NCBI RefSeq assembly: GCF_018397995.1 | Contig: NZ_BBQH01000013.1 | Coordinates: forward strand, 45,141-109,140 | Direction of reading: 5' to 3' | Source of the DNA: Rhizomonospora bruguierae | GTDB lineage: Bacteria; Actinomycetota; Actinomycetes; Mycobacteriales; Micromonosporaceae | DNA: 64,000 bases | Shown here: positions 8,908 through 17,220 of the stretch, piece by piece | How positions within the stretch are numbered: the first letter of the stretch is position 1 | Layout of the letters: every line of letters begins with the position of its first letter | The notes under the pieces: generated by a model | Database searches by the model: none | What the model was told of the DNA's origin: nothing | Seen by the model: only the letters and a program-made list of their open reading frames with translations | Translations under genes and position numbers: made by a program

Positions 8908-8960
8908 TTGTCCACAGGCTGTGCACAGCGTCACGCACACGCTGCCCGGCATTGTCCACA
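8908..8960 (+). promoter_or_regulatory. DnaA-box-like cluster upstream of dnaB
   Basis: Two exact TTGTCCACA sites (8908-8916 and 8952-8960), the preferred DnaA box of high-GC actinobacteria, lie 44 bp apart on the same strand. Between them is the perfect palindrome CTGTGCACAG (8919-8928), itself one base from a box on either strand. They sit in the 350-bp gap (8746-9095) between two divergent genes, 136-188 bp before dnaB. No other feature stands out in the gap except the dnaB ribosome-binding site GGAGG at 9086-9090. Confidence 0.55.
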
Positions 8961-9095
8961 GGTTGTCCCGATCCTCGTCCACCGGCCTGTTTGAAACGCT
9001 CTTCCCGGGTTCGTATCGTCGCCACGCTGCCTACCACCCTGATCGGGGTTGTCGTACCCGGCTGGTAGACCGCGACAAGGAGATCGGAGGCCCCG

Positions 9096-11774
9096 GTGTC
9101 GATCACGGACGACGTGCGGACGGAGGGGCCGTCCTCCGCGGGTCCGCCGTCGAGCGGCGGGCCGGAGGGGCAGTTCGACCGCACCCCGCCGCAGGACATC
9201 GCGGCCGAGCAGTGCGTCCTGGGCGGCATGCTGCTGTCCAAGGACGCGATCGCGGACGTGGTCGAGATCCTGCGTACCGGCGACTTCTACCGGCCGGTCC
9301 ACGCGACGGTCTTCGACGCCATCCTGGACCTGTACGGGCGCGGCGAGCCGGCGGACCCGATCACCGTGGCGGCCGCGCTGGCCGACTCGGGCGACCTGGG
9401 GCGGATCGGCGGAGCGCCGTACCTGCACACGTTGATCGCGAGCGTCCCGACGGCGGCCAACGCGGCGTACTACGCGCGGATCGTCTCCGAGCGGGCGGTA
9501 CTGCGCCGGCTCGTGGAGGCCGGCACCCGGATCGTGCAACTCGGGTATGGCGGCGCCGGCGGCGGGCGGGACACCGATGACATCGTCGACCTGGCGCAGC
9601 AGGCCGTGTACGACGTGACGGAGCGGCGGGTCAGCGAGGACTTCGCGATCCTGGCGGACATGCTCCAGCCCACGCTGGACGAGATCGAGGCGGTCGGCGC
9701 GCAGGGCGGCGTGATGACCGGCGTTCCGACCGGGTTCACGGACCTGGACCGGCTGCTCAACGGCCTGCACGCCGGGCAGTTGGTGATCGTGGCCGGCCGG
9801 CCGGGTCTGGGCAAGTCGACCGCGGCGATGGACTTCGCCCGGTCCGCCTCGGTGAAGCACAACCTGGCCAGCGCGATCTTCTCGCTGGAAATGTCGAAGG
9901 TCGAGATCGTCATGCGGCTGCTCTCCGCCGAGGCACGGGTGCCGCTGCATGTGCTGCGCTCGGGGCAACTCTCCGACGACGACTGGACCAAGCTGGCCCG
10001 GCGGATGGGCGAGATCAGCGAGGCGCCGCTGTTCGTCGACGACACCCCGAACATGAACCTGATGGAGATCCGCGCGAAGGCGCGCCGGCTCAAGCAGCGG
10101 CACGACCTCAAGCTGATCGTCGTGGACTACCTCCAGCTGATGACCTCGCCGAAGCGTACCGAGAGCCGCCAGCAGGAGGTGGCGGACCTGAGCCGGGGCC
10201 TGAAGCTGCTGGCCAAGGAGGTCGAGTGCCCGGTCATCGCGGTCAGCCAGCTCAACCGCGGCCCCGAGCAGCGCACCGACAAGCGGCCCCAACTGTCCGA
10301 CCTTCGTGAGTCGGGCTGCCTGACGGCCGCGACGCGGGTCGTCCGGGCCGACACGAACGCCGAGGTGACACTGGGCGAGCTGCTCGTGCAGGGGGCCCGG
10401 AACGTGCCCGTGTGGTCTTTGGACGAGCGCCTGATGTATGCGCCCCGGACGATGACGCACGTCTTTCCGAGCGGCCGCAAGCAGGTCTACCGCCTTCGGT
10501 TGGCCTCGGGCAAGGAGATCGAGGCGACTGCCAATCATCCGTTCCTCACCTTCGACGGGTGGGTCCCGCTGGACCGGCTCCGCCCGGGCGCGCGGATCGG
10601 CGTTCCGCGGCACCTTCCGGCGCCACTGGCCCCGGTTGCCTGGCCGGACGAGCGGGTGGTCATGCTGGCGCATCTGATCGGTGGCGGCTCATTCGTGCGC
10701 CGGCGGCCGATCCGGTATGCCAGCCGGGACGAGGCGAATCTCGCCGCTGTGGCCGAGGCCGCACGAGTCTTCGGCGTAACGGCGGTCCGCGACGACTCCC
10801 CGGCGGCGCGCGGCACCACGCTGCGGCTGCCGGCGCCACAGCGGCTGGCCGGCGGCCGGCGCAGCCCCGTCGCCGAATGGCTCGATGGCCTCGGCCTGTT
10901 CGGGCTGCGTTCGCCCGAGAAGTTCGTCCCCGGCGAAGTCTTCGCGCTCCCGAAGCGTCAGGTCACGCTGTTCCTCCGGCATCTTTGGGCCACTGATGGA
11001 TCAGTGGCGCTGGGCGGGTCGGGCGGGGGCCGCATCTACTACTCGTCCACGAGCCGGCGACTGGTGGAGGACGTCTCCCGGCTGCTGCTGCGCTTCGGTA
11101 TCACCGCGCGCCTGCGCACGGTGCGGCCGGATGCGCACCGTCCGCGGTACACGATCGATGTCTCGGACCGAGATGATCAACTTCGGTTCCTGCGGGAAAT
11201 CGGCGTCCACGGCGAGCGCGGAGCGGCTTGCGAACTGCTGCTGCGGCTGATCGAGGGCAGGGTGGGCACCCCGAACGTCGACACCGTGCCCGGAGAGGTT
11301 TGGGACCGCGTCCGCGAGATTCTGACCGACCGGGCCACGACGCGCCGGCAGGTCGCGGCCGCCATGGGCGCCCGGTTCGGTGGCGGCACCAGGCGGGAGA
11401 CGACGCCGAGCCGACAGCGCCTGGGGCAGGTCGCGGCGGTGCTCGACGCCGCGGATCTGGATCTGCACGCCACGAACGACATTGTCTGGGACGAGGTCGT
11501 CGAGGTGCGGTCGCTCGGCGAGCAGGACGTGTTCGACGCGACCGTGGTGGGCACCCACAACTTCGTCGCCAACGGCATAGCCGTCCACAACAGCATCGAG
11601 CAGGACGCCGACGTGGTGATCCTGCTGCACCGGGACGACTACTACGACAAGGAGTCGCCGCGGGCGGGCGAGGCGGACTTCATCGTGGCCAAGCACCGTA
11701 ACGGACCGACCGACACGGTGACCGTGGCGGCCCAGCTGCACCTCGCGCGCTTCGTCGACATGGCGATCGTCTAG
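9096..11774 (+). CDS. dnaB: Replicative DNA helicase DnaB with in-frame intein
   Basis: An 892-residue precursor: a 467-residue helicase interrupted by a 425-residue intein (residues 408-832). The extein has the N-terminal helical domain (AAEQCVLGGMLLSKDAIADV), the linker, and the RecA-like ATPase with Walker A GRPGLGKST (about residues 233-241), Walker B LIVVDYLQLM and the arginine-rich QLNRGPEQRTDKRPQLSDLR. After splicing, RESG joins SIEQDAD to rebuild motif H4. GTG 9096 follows GGAGG by 5 nt. DnaB unwinds the fork and recruits primase; splicing is required for function because the insertion disrupts the ATPase core. It is separated from rplI by the repeat protein, whereas related actinobacteria keep rplI and dnaB close (family knowledge). 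Confidence 0.96.
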   Translation: MSITDDVRTEGPSSAGPPSSGGPEGQFDRTPPQDIAAEQCVLGGMLLSKDAIADVVEILRTGDFYRPVHATVFDAILDLYGRGEPADPITVAAALADSGDLGRIGGAPYLHTLIASVPTAANAAYYARIVSERAVLRRLVEAGTRIVQLGYGGAGGGRDTDDIVDLAQQAVYDVTERRVSEDFAILADMLQPTLDEIEAVGAQGGVMTGVPTGFTDLDRLLNGLHAGQLVIVAGRPGLGKSTAAMDFARSASVKHNLASAIFSLEMSKVEIVMRLLSAEARVPLHVLRSGQLSDDDWTKLARRMGEISEAPLFVDDTPNMNLMEIRAKARRLKQRHDLKLIVVDYLQLMTSPKRTESRQQEVADLSRGLKLLAKEVECPVIAVSQLNRGPEQRTDKRPQLSDLRESGCLTAATRVVRADTNAEVTLGELLVQGARNVPVWSLDERLMYAPRTMTHVFPSGRKQVYRLRLASGKEIEATANHPFLTFDGWVPLDRLRPGARIGVPRHLPAPLAPVAWPDERVVMLAHLIGGGSFVRRRPIRYASRDEANLAAVAEAARVFGVTAVRDDSPAARGTTLRLPAPQRLAGGRRSPVAEWLDGLGLFGLRSPEKFVPGEVFALPKRQVTLFLRHLWATDGSVALGGSGGGRIYYSSTSRRLVEDVSRLLLRFGITARLRTVRPDAHRPRYTIDVSDRDDQLRFLREIGVHGERGAACELLLRLIEGRVGTPNVDTVPGEVWDRVREILTDRATTRRQVAAAMGARFGGGTRRETTPSRQRLGQVAAVLDAADLDLHATNDIVWDEVVEVRSLGEQDVFDATVVGTHNFVANGIAVHNSIEQDADVVILLHRDDYYDKESPRAGEADFIVAKHRNGPTDTVTVAAQLHLARFVDMAIV
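10317..11591 (+). other. DnaB intein with degenerate LAGLIDADG endonuclease
   Basis: The 425-residue intein starts at Cys408 (CLTAATRVV, block A). Block B is TANHPFLTF; the C-terminal blocks are VFDATVVGTHNFVANG and terminal VHN before Ser833. All splicing residues are therefore present (Cys1, block-B Thr and His, penultimate His, terminal Asn, +1 Ser). The insertion point RESG/SIEQ is the one used by the Synechocystis and M. tuberculosis DnaB inteins (family knowledge). The first endonuclease motif reads LAHLIGGGSF, with Gly where the catalytic Asp belongs; the second, LRHLWATDGSV, keeps its Asp. Splicing should work, while homing cleavage is doubtful. Confidence 0.93.
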
Positions 11775-11805
11775 CGCCCGTTTCGGGAAGGGCCTGGTCG
11801 GGCGC
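11774..11805. terminator. Weak hairpin between converging dnaB and LexA-like gene
   Basis: GCGCCCG (11774-11780) and CGGGCGC (11799-11805) form a 7-bp perfect inverted repeat in the 36-bp space between the two stop codons, with no T-run. The same sequence block recurs at 44291, also between converging genes. Confidence 0.4.
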
Positions 11806-11810
11806 GCCGG

Positions 11811-12149
11811 CTACAGCCGTCGAAGGACGGAGACGACCTTGCCGAGGATGGTCGCGCCCTCGCCGTCGACCACCTCGTAGAGCGGGTTGCGGGGGACGAG
11901 TTCGACCCGGTCGCCGCCGCGCCGGTACGCCCGGACGGCCGCCTCGCCGTCGATCATCGCCGCCACGAGATCTCCGTTCTCGACGGTCCCCTGCCGGCGT
12001 ACGACCACGGTGTCGCCGTCGCAGATCGCCGCCTGGATCATCGCGTCGCCGGTGACCCGCAGGGCGAACAGGCTGCCGTGGCCGACCAGGCTGGACGGCA
12101 GCGCCAGCTCCTCCCCGGGGGAGCCCTCCTCGGGCGGCGGCGTGGTCAT
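11811..12149 (-). CDS. LexA/UmuD-fold (S24) protein lacking the catalytic Ser and Lys
   Basis: A 112-residue protein covering only the C-terminal S24 beta-fold of LexA/UmuD, with no helix-turn-helix. The catalytic serine motif (GDSM in active members) reads [15 protein letters not shown], giving Ala36. The lysine motif (EATVKR) reads EAAVRAY, giving Arg73. The rest of the fold is well kept: [34 protein letters not shown]. It should therefore be incapable of self-cleavage, yet is neither truncated nor frameshifted. ATG 12149 fits a leaderless transcript if TATCGT (12157-12162) is the -10; GTG 12158 is the alternative. A SOS-box-like palindrome lies just upstream. A structural partner or scavenged binding role is possible; function unknown. 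Confidence 0.8.
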   Translation of the reverse strand: MTTPPPEEGSPGEELALPSSLVGHGSLFALRVTGDAMIQAAICDGDTVVVRRQGTVENGDLVAAMIDGEAAVRAYRRGGDRVELVPRNPLYEVVDGEGATILGKVVSVLRRL

Positions 12150-12172
12150 GCCGCACACGATACACAGGCGCC

Positions 12173-12188
12173 TAGTACAGGTGTACTA
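12173..12188. promoter_or_regulatory. SOS-box-like palindromic operator
   Basis: The 16-bp sequence is TAGTACA-GG-TGTACTA, a perfect 7-bp inverted repeat, 24 bp before ATG 12149. It has the GTAC-N4-GTAC architecture and matches the actinobacterial LexA box (GAAC-N4-GTTC) except for A-to-T changes at the third arm position of each half. A position over the -35 region fits repression. Confidence 0.55.
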
Positions 12189-12265
12189 AGGCGTGCCGGC
12201 TACGTCAGCAGCGGGAACGAGCCCGCCGCGCCCGTGTCGGGTGGGGGCGCCCCGGGCTCGAACGG

Positions 12266-12577
12266 TCAACCCAACAGTTCACCCAGGAAGCCCGCCCGGT
12301 GCGGGTAATGGCTGTGGCGGTCCTCCGCGGGCTGGGCGTACCCCGACACCGGCTGACCGTAGCCGGGCGGCGACGGGGGCGGCGGCGGAAGGGTCTGCGC
12401 CACGGGGGTGGGTTGGCCGTGCCGCTGACTCTCCCAGTGGGCCTCGGCCTCGAAGATCTTCTCCAGTTCGCCGCGATCGAGGAAGATGCCGTGGCACGTC
12501 GTGCACTGATCGACGGTGACGCCGCCGCGCTCGTACTGGCGCATGTCGCCGCGGCACTTCGGACAGATCATCGTCAT
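12266..12577 (-). CDS. Small TFIIB-type zinc-ribbon protein
   Basis: A 103-residue protein whose first ~45 residues form a zf-TFIIB zinc ribbon: CPKC at residues 5-8 and CTTC about 20 residues later, followed by HGIFLDRGELEKIFEAEA, the typical continuation. The remaining half is Pro/Gly/Gln/Tyr-rich and probably disordered. ATG 12577 lies 2 nt past the stop of the phosphoribosyltransferase, so it is the last gene of the operon beginning with the GGDEF-EAL gene. Bacterial members are of unknown role; zinc-dependent protein or RNA contact is an inference from the fold only. Confidence 0.82.
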   Translation of the reverse strand: MTMICPKCRGDMRQYERGGVTVDQCTTCHGIFLDRGELEKIFEAEAHWESQRHGQPTPVAQTLPPPPPSPPGYGQPVSGYAQPAEDRHSHYPHRAGFLGELLG

Positions 12578-12579
12578 CG

Positions 12580-13221
12580 TCAAACGGTACCGGGCGCGTT
12601 CAGCAGCGCCGCTGCCTCGTCGTCCGACACCTGGTGAAAGTCCGCGAAGTACCGGCTCACGGCGCCGAAGTCGGGCGGCGCGAGGGGGCAGACCACCTCG
12701 TCGGCGTCGGCGCCGACCGCGGCCAGCGCCTCCGGCGAGCCGACCGGCACCGCGACGATCACCCGCGTGGCGCCGAGGCGGCGCACGGCGGCGACGGCGG
12801 CGCGGGCGGTCGCGCCGGTGGCGAGGCCGTCGTCGACGATGATCACGACCCGCTGGTCGATCGGCACCGGCGGGCGGTCGCCCCGGTACCGGCGCTCGCG
12901 GCGCTCCAGTTCACCGGCCTCCGCGGCGGTCACCGCGTCGATATCCGCCGGCTCCAGGCGGCTCACCACCTGCTCGTTCAGGACCTGGACGCCACCGCTG
13001 GCGAGCGCGCCGAAGGCCACCTCCGGCGCCCACGGCACGCCCAGTTTGCGGACCACCAGCACGTCCAGCGGCGCGCGCAGGCGCTCGGCCACCCGCGCGG
13101 CCACCGGCACGCCGCCGCGCACCAGCGCCAGGACCACGGTGTCCGGCCGGCCGGCGTACCCGGACAGCAGGTCGGCGAGCGCGTCCCCCGCGGCGGCGCG
13201 GTCGCGGTATGCGGTGCTCAT
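12580..13221 (-). CDS. Phosphoribosyltransferase-domain protein
   Basis: A 213-residue type I PRTase fold. The PRPP-binding loop is VVIIVDDGLATGATARAAV, with the adjacent acidic pair DD; LALVRGGVPVAARVA supplies the first loop and VVRKLGVPWAPEVAFGAL the flexible one. Members of this group (COG1926) are usually 210-230 residues and of undefined substrate. ATG 13221 overlaps the stop of the upstream membrane gene by 4 nt (ATGA), so the two are translationally coupled. No nucleobase-specific hood is recognisable, so I do not assign it to salvage of a particular base. Confidence 0.88.
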   Translation of the reverse strand: MSTAYRDRAAAGDALADLLSGYAGRPDTVVLALVRGGVPVAARVAERLRAPLDVLVVRKLGVPWAPEVAFGALASGGVQVLNEQVVSRLEPADIDAVTAAEAGELERRERRYRGDRPPVPIDQRVVIIVDDGLATGATARAAVAAVRRLGATRVIVAVPVGSPEALAAVGADADEVVCPLAPPDFGAVSRYFADFHQVSDDEAAALLNAPGTV

Positions 13222-14504
13222 CCTTCTACGTGTACGCCCCGCTCCCCGGCCTGCGGGCCGGGTTGCGTCAGCGGTGGTACCCAGAGGGCGAACGCGACCG
13301 GGTACAGCAGGTACCCGAACCGGGTGGACGGCATGAGCAGGATCGCGGCCAGCAGCCCGTACCCGATGATGGCGCTGGCGGCGGTGGCCGTGCGCGGCGG
13401 GCGGCGGGCGAGGCGGACGGCGATGGCCAGGCCCGCGACGACCAGCAACGCGGCGGCCAGGACCCGGCCGCCCGGCAGCGCGGTGGCGATCAGGTGCCCG
13501 GGGAACGGCGACTGCGCCGGGCTCGTCACCAGGGCGTGGCCGAGCGGGAAACGGACGACGTTGTCCAGGGCGGCGCGCGGGTCGGCGGCGAGCGAGGGCA
13601 GCAGCGTGCCGACCGGCAGCCCGAACGCACCGGCCGCGTACCGCAGGGCCGGGCGGCGACCCCGGGTGAGGAACAGGACCAGTAGGACCGCCGCGACCGG
13701 CCAGGCGAACAGCTTGAGCGCGGCGGCGGCGCCGGCGGCCAGCCCGGCGGCGACGGGGCGGTCGCGGGCGGCGTAGGCGAGGGCGAGCAGGCAGAGCGCC
13801 AGCACCGGTAGGTCGTCGCCGCCGGTGGCGAGGGTGAGCGCGCAGATCGGGAAGACCGTGGCGGTCTGGATGCCCCGCAGCAGCCGGGTGCTTCGGGGCA
13901 GGAGGCACGCGGCGGTGGCCAGGGCGGCGCACGTGGCGAGCGCGAACCAGACCCGGGCGTCGGTCCACCAGGCCGCGCCGAACAGGGCGCGCGGGACGCC
14001 GAACAGCGCCATCGCCGGCTGGTACGGCACGTACGACAGCAGCCACTCGGCCGGCGGCAGCTGGGCGATCGCGTGTTCGGCCAGGTACGGCGTGCCGTGG
14101 TCGAGCAGCCGCTGGCCGGCCCGCTCGATGACCACGACCTCCTCCTGCGCCCGGTCCGCCCGCCCGGCCGCCCGCTGCGCCGCCGCCAGCAGCAGCGGGA
14201 CCAGCACGGTCGCCGCGGACGCCAGCATCGTCAGCACCCAGCGCAGCCGCTGGTCGTACCGGCGCAGCGCCAGCGGTACCAGGGTGGCCAGGGCCGCGGC
14301 GGCGTACCCGTACCAGGCGATCGAACCCCAGGCGCGGTGCGGGGCCAGGGTCGACATCACCGCCGTGACCAGCGCGAACACGGCGGAAAGGGCATACAGG
14401 GCGAGGTCGGTGGCCAGGCCGCCGCCGGCCCGGTCCAGGCGCTCCCACCGCCGGGGGCCACGCGGGGCGGCGGTGCGCCGGGCCGGGGCGTGGGCGGTGG
14501 TCAC
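13218..14504 (-). CDS. GT87/DUF2029-like membrane glycosyltransferase candidate
   Basis: A 428-residue integral membrane protein with ~10 helices after a basic N-terminus (RRTAAPRGPRRWER). A periplasmic loop after the third helix carries PYLAEHAIAQLPPAEWLL and YVPYQPAMALFG, positioned like the acceptor-proximal loop of polyprenyl-phosphomannose-dependent transferases; ALKLFAWPVAAVLLVLFL resembles the GT87 core. GTG 14504 overlaps the GGDEF-EAL stop by 4 nt; the longer frame to 14714 lies inside that gene and was rejected. Coupling to a c-di-GMP enzyme suggests a regulated surface polysaccharide, which is inference. Confidence 0.8.
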   Translation of the reverse strand: MTTAHAPARRTAAPRGPRRWERLDRAGGGLATDLALYALSAVFALVTAVMSTLAPHRAWGSIAWYGYAAAALATLVPLALRRYDQRLRWVLTMLASAATVLVPLLLAAAQRAAGRADRAQEEVVVIERAGQRLLDHGTPYLAEHAIAQLPPAEWLLSYVPYQPAMALFGVPRALFGAAWWTDARVWFALATCAALATAACLLPRSTRLLRGIQTATVFPICALTLATGGDDLPVLALCLLALAYAARDRPVAAGLAAGAAAALKLFAWPVAAVLLVLFLTRGRRPALRYAAGAFGLPVGTLLPSLAADPRAALDNVVRFPLGHALVTSPAQSPFPGHLIATALPGGRVLAAALLVVAGLAIAVRLARRPPRTATAASAIIGYGLLAAILLMPSTRFGYLLYPVAFALWVPPLTQPGPQAGERGVHVEG

Positions 14505-17029
14505 GCGGGGAATTGTGGCAGATGCTCGCCCCGGGCGCGGTCGCACGCGCGCCGCGCGGGCGACAGGCGGATGACCGAGCCCTCCTGGTGCAGCGGCGGC
14601 GCCAGCGTGCCCGGGCGCCCGCCCGAGCCCCGGTGCAGCGCCGCGAGCAGCCGGTCGGCGGTCATCGGCCGGGAGAACAGGTGCCCCTGCCCGGCCGTGC
14701 AGCCCAACTCCCACAGCGCGTGCCGCTGCGACTCGCTCTCCACGCCCTCCGCGACCACCACCAGGTTCAGGCTCCGGGCCAGGTCCACCGTGGAGCGGAC
14801 CACCGCCGCCGCCTCGGTCGAGGACTCCATCGCGCTGACGAACGCGCGGTCGACCTTCAGTTCGTGCACCGGGATGCGGGACAGCACCGACAGCGACGAG
14901 TACCCGGTGCCGAAGTCGTCCAGGGCCAGCCGGACGCCGCCGTCGCGCAACTGGCGCAGCACGTCGTCGACGACCTCCAGGTGGCTGATCGTCAGCGTCT
15001 CGGTCAACTCCAGGAACAGCCGGTCCGGGGGTAGGTCGTGGGCGCGCAGGCGGGCCAGCACGGCGCCCGGGAAGCGGGCGTCCAGCAGGCTGCGCGGCGA
15101 CACGTTCACCGCGACCGGGATGTCGAAGTCCGCCTCCCGCCAGGTGCCCGCCGCGATCAGGGCCTGGTCCAGCACCGCCTCGGCGAACGCCGGCAGCAGA
15201 CCGGAGCGCTCCACCGCGTCCAGGAAGCGGCGCGGGTCCAGGTTGCCCCGCTTCGGGTGGTGCCAGCGGGCCAGCGCCTCCGCCGCGATCACCTCGCCGG
15301 TGCCGAGGTCCACGATCGGCTGGAACTTGACCGTGAACTCGTGCTCCTTGACCGCCCGGGGCAGGTCGCCGCCGAGCGAGAGGCGACCCAGGTCCGCCGT
15401 GTCCCGGGTCCGCGCGTAGGTGGCGGTCCGCTGGCCCGACCGCTTCGCCTGGTACATGGCCACGTCGGCCCGGCGCAGCAACTCGCCCACGCCGCCGGTG
15501 CCGTTCGCGACGGCGATGCCGCCGCTGGCCTCCACGGTGATCCGCATGCCGTCCAGGTCGATCGGCTCGTACAGAGCGCCCAACAGCGCCTCCGCCCGCG
15601 GGGTCGCCACCGCCGGCGCCGGTAGACCGGTCAGCAGGACCGCGAACTCGTCCCCGCCCAGCCGGGCCACCACGTCCCCCGGGCGCGCCGCCGCCCGCAG
15701 CCGCTCCGCGACCGCGATCAGGACCCGGTCCCCGGCGGCGTGGCCGAGCGTGTCGTTGACCTCCTTGAAGTGGTTCAGGTCGATCAGCAGGAGCGCGGTG
15801 ACCCCCTCGGTCGGGCCCTTGACCAGCAGTGCGGTGGCGCGTTCGAGCAGCTGGCGGCGGTTAGCCAGCCCGGTGAGCGGGTCGTGGGCGGCGGCGTGCG
15901 CGTTCTCCACCGCGATCCGTTCCAGTTCGGCGTACGCCGACGCGTTGCGCAGTGCCGTGCAGAGCGCCGAGGCGAACGTGCGCAGCGTGTACTGCTCCCG
16001 CTCGGAGAGCTTGACCGCGCCCCGGAAGCGCAGCCGAAGCTCACCGAGCACGGTGCCCTCGTGCGACTCCAGCGGCACCGGGTAGGTCTGCACCGGCTCG
16101 GCGGGTGCGCGGTCCGGGTCACCGTCGTAGCCGATCGCGTCCAGGGTGCCCCGCACCAGGCGGCGGGGGGCGTCCTCCCGCCGGATCTCGACCTCCACCT
16201 CGTCCGCCGAGAACAACCCGCAGGCGCCGTGGATCGCGGTGGCCAGTACCCGGTCCAGTTCGACCACGTTGAGGCCGTCGGTCGCGGCCGCCAGGTTCTG
16301 CCAGGCCCACCGCTCGGTGCGGGTGCGCATGCGGTTCGAGTAGGCCAGGTGCAGGCTGAGGACCAGCGGCGGGACCGCGAACAGCAGGTTGCGGTTCTGA
16401 TGCAGCAGCACGAGGGCGACCAGCACCACCGCGAAGTGCATCGCCATGCCGAAGAAGCGGATGTCCAGGTTCGCCAGGAGCCGCTCCCGCATGCGCGTGC
16501 GGGTGTCCAGCGCCAGCACCGGAATGAGGAAAAGCTCATCGATGATCGTATATACGATGTAGGCTGCGACCAGCGGGGCCAGGTGCCCGACCGGATCCTC
16601 GATGAGGGTGGTCGGGCCGAAGGCCCCGAGCACGAGCGCGGCGCCCGCGGTGCTCAGTACGCCCTTGGCGACGCCGAACGCCTGCTTGATGGGCGGTAGT
16701 CGCATGACGGCCTTGGCGACGGCCACGCCGAGCGCGGTGAACACCACGATCCAGGGGGCGGGTGCGATGGCCAGACCGACGAAGACCGCGACGCCGGTCC
16801 AGGCCATGCCGTACTTCGCGGAGCGGATCCGCACATCGACGACCGTGCGGGCGCTGATCGCGATCAGGCAGACCAGGATGACGGCGTTCAGGCCGCCCGG
16901 CGGCTCCGGCGCGAGCGCGATGAGCAGGATGGCGAGTGCCACGGCGACGAACGCGGCAACGACGACGAGACCGACGAGCAGCCTCAGCCGCCGGTCGGTC
17001 GCGTTGTCGTTCGTCGTCGGGCGGGTCAC
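14501..17029 (-). CDS. Membrane-bound c-di-GMP synthase/phosphodiesterase (GGDEF-EAL)
   Basis: An 842-residue protein with an N-terminal membrane domain (about seven helices, residues 15-235), a GAF-like or linker segment (~240-370), a GGDEF domain (~385-540) and an EAL domain (~560-815). The GGDEF signature is intact (RLGGDEFAVLL, preceded by DLNHFKEVNDTLGH). EAL is intact (AEALARWHHP, LDDFGTGYSSL, VVAEGVES). Both activities are therefore plausible, and which dominates cannot be read from sequence. No RxxD inhibitory site is evident at the usual position. GTG 17029 has AGGGGG upstream. It is the first gene of a four-gene overlapping operon and is preceded by ~190 nt of untranslated sequence. 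Confidence 0.93.
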   Translation of the reverse strand: MTRPTTNDNATDRRLRLLVGLVVVAAFVAVALAILLIALAPEPPGGLNAVILVCLIAISARTVVDVRIRSAKYGMAWTGVAVFVGLAIAPAPWIVVFTALGVAVAKAVMRLPPIKQAFGVAKGVLSTAGAALVLGAFGPTTLIEDPVGHLAPLVAAYIVYTIIDELFLIPVLALDTRTRMRERLLANLDIRFFGMAMHFAVVLVALVLLHQNRNLLFAVPPLVLSLHLAYSNRMRTRTERWAWQNLAAATDGLNVVELDRVLATAIHGACGLFSADEVEVEIRREDAPRRLVRGTLDAIGYDGDPDRAPAEPVQTYPVPLESHEGTVLGELRLRFRGAVKLSEREQYTLRTFASALCTALRNASAYAELERIAVENAHAAAHDPLTGLANRRQLLERATALLVKGPTEGVTALLLIDLNHFKEVNDTLGHAAGDRVLIAVAERLRAAARPGDVVARLGGDEFAVLLTGLPAPAVATPRAEALLGALYEPIDLDGMRITVEASGGIAVANGTGGVGELLRRADVAMYQAKRSGQRTATYARTRDTADLGRLSLGGDLPRAVKEHEFTVKFQPIVDLGTGEVIAAEALARWHHPKRGNLDPRRFLDAVERSGLLPAFAEAVLDQALIAAGTWREADFDIPVAVNVSPRSLLDARFPGAVLARLRAHDLPPDRLFLELTETLTISHLEVVDDVLRQLRDGGVRLALDDFGTGYSSLSVLSRIPVHELKVDRAFVSAMESSTEAAAVVRSTVDLARSLNLVVVAEGVESESQRHALWELGCTAGQGHLFSRPMTADRLLAALHRGSGGRPGTLAPPLHQEGSVIRLSPARRACDRARGEHLPQFPA

Positions 17030-17040
17030 ATGGCCCCCTG

Positions 17041-17220
17041 GCAGGCCGCTTCTCCGTCTCGGTGACGGTGTGCGCCTGCCAGACTACGGGTTACCCTGCC
17101 ATCGCCAACAGTGTTCAGTGCCACTCGCCGAACTGCATAGCCGGCTCCTCTCGCTCTCGTGCCAATATCGGGAGGCTCATCGTCACCTTTGGAAGCCTTT
17201 TGCCCCGAGCACGGAAGTAG
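17041..17220 (-). promoter_or_regulatory. Untranslated leader of the GGDEF-EAL operon, possible structured RNA
   Basis: Non-coding, with short pairings such as AGGCT (17198-17194) with AGCCT (17176-17172). Read on the minus strand it contains GGGCAAA, then GTGACGATGAGCC about 20 nt later, then GGAGCCGGCTATGC. These loosely recall the conserved blocks of the class-I c-di-GMP (GEMM) riboswitch, but the CGCAAA part of its core is not matched and no proper P1b stem forms. Presented only as a candidate. Confidence 0.2.

Noticed and set aside
8746..9095. dnaB upstream region considered as the chromosomal replication origin
   Set aside because: Only two or three DnaA-like boxes, no AT-rich unwinding element, and no dnaA/dnaN nearby.
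12580..14448. 622-codon frame suggesting a fusion of membrane protein and phosphoribosyltransferase
   Set aside because: The N-terminal two thirds is out of frame with the real membrane protein; ATG 13221 overlapping its stop marks a separate gene.
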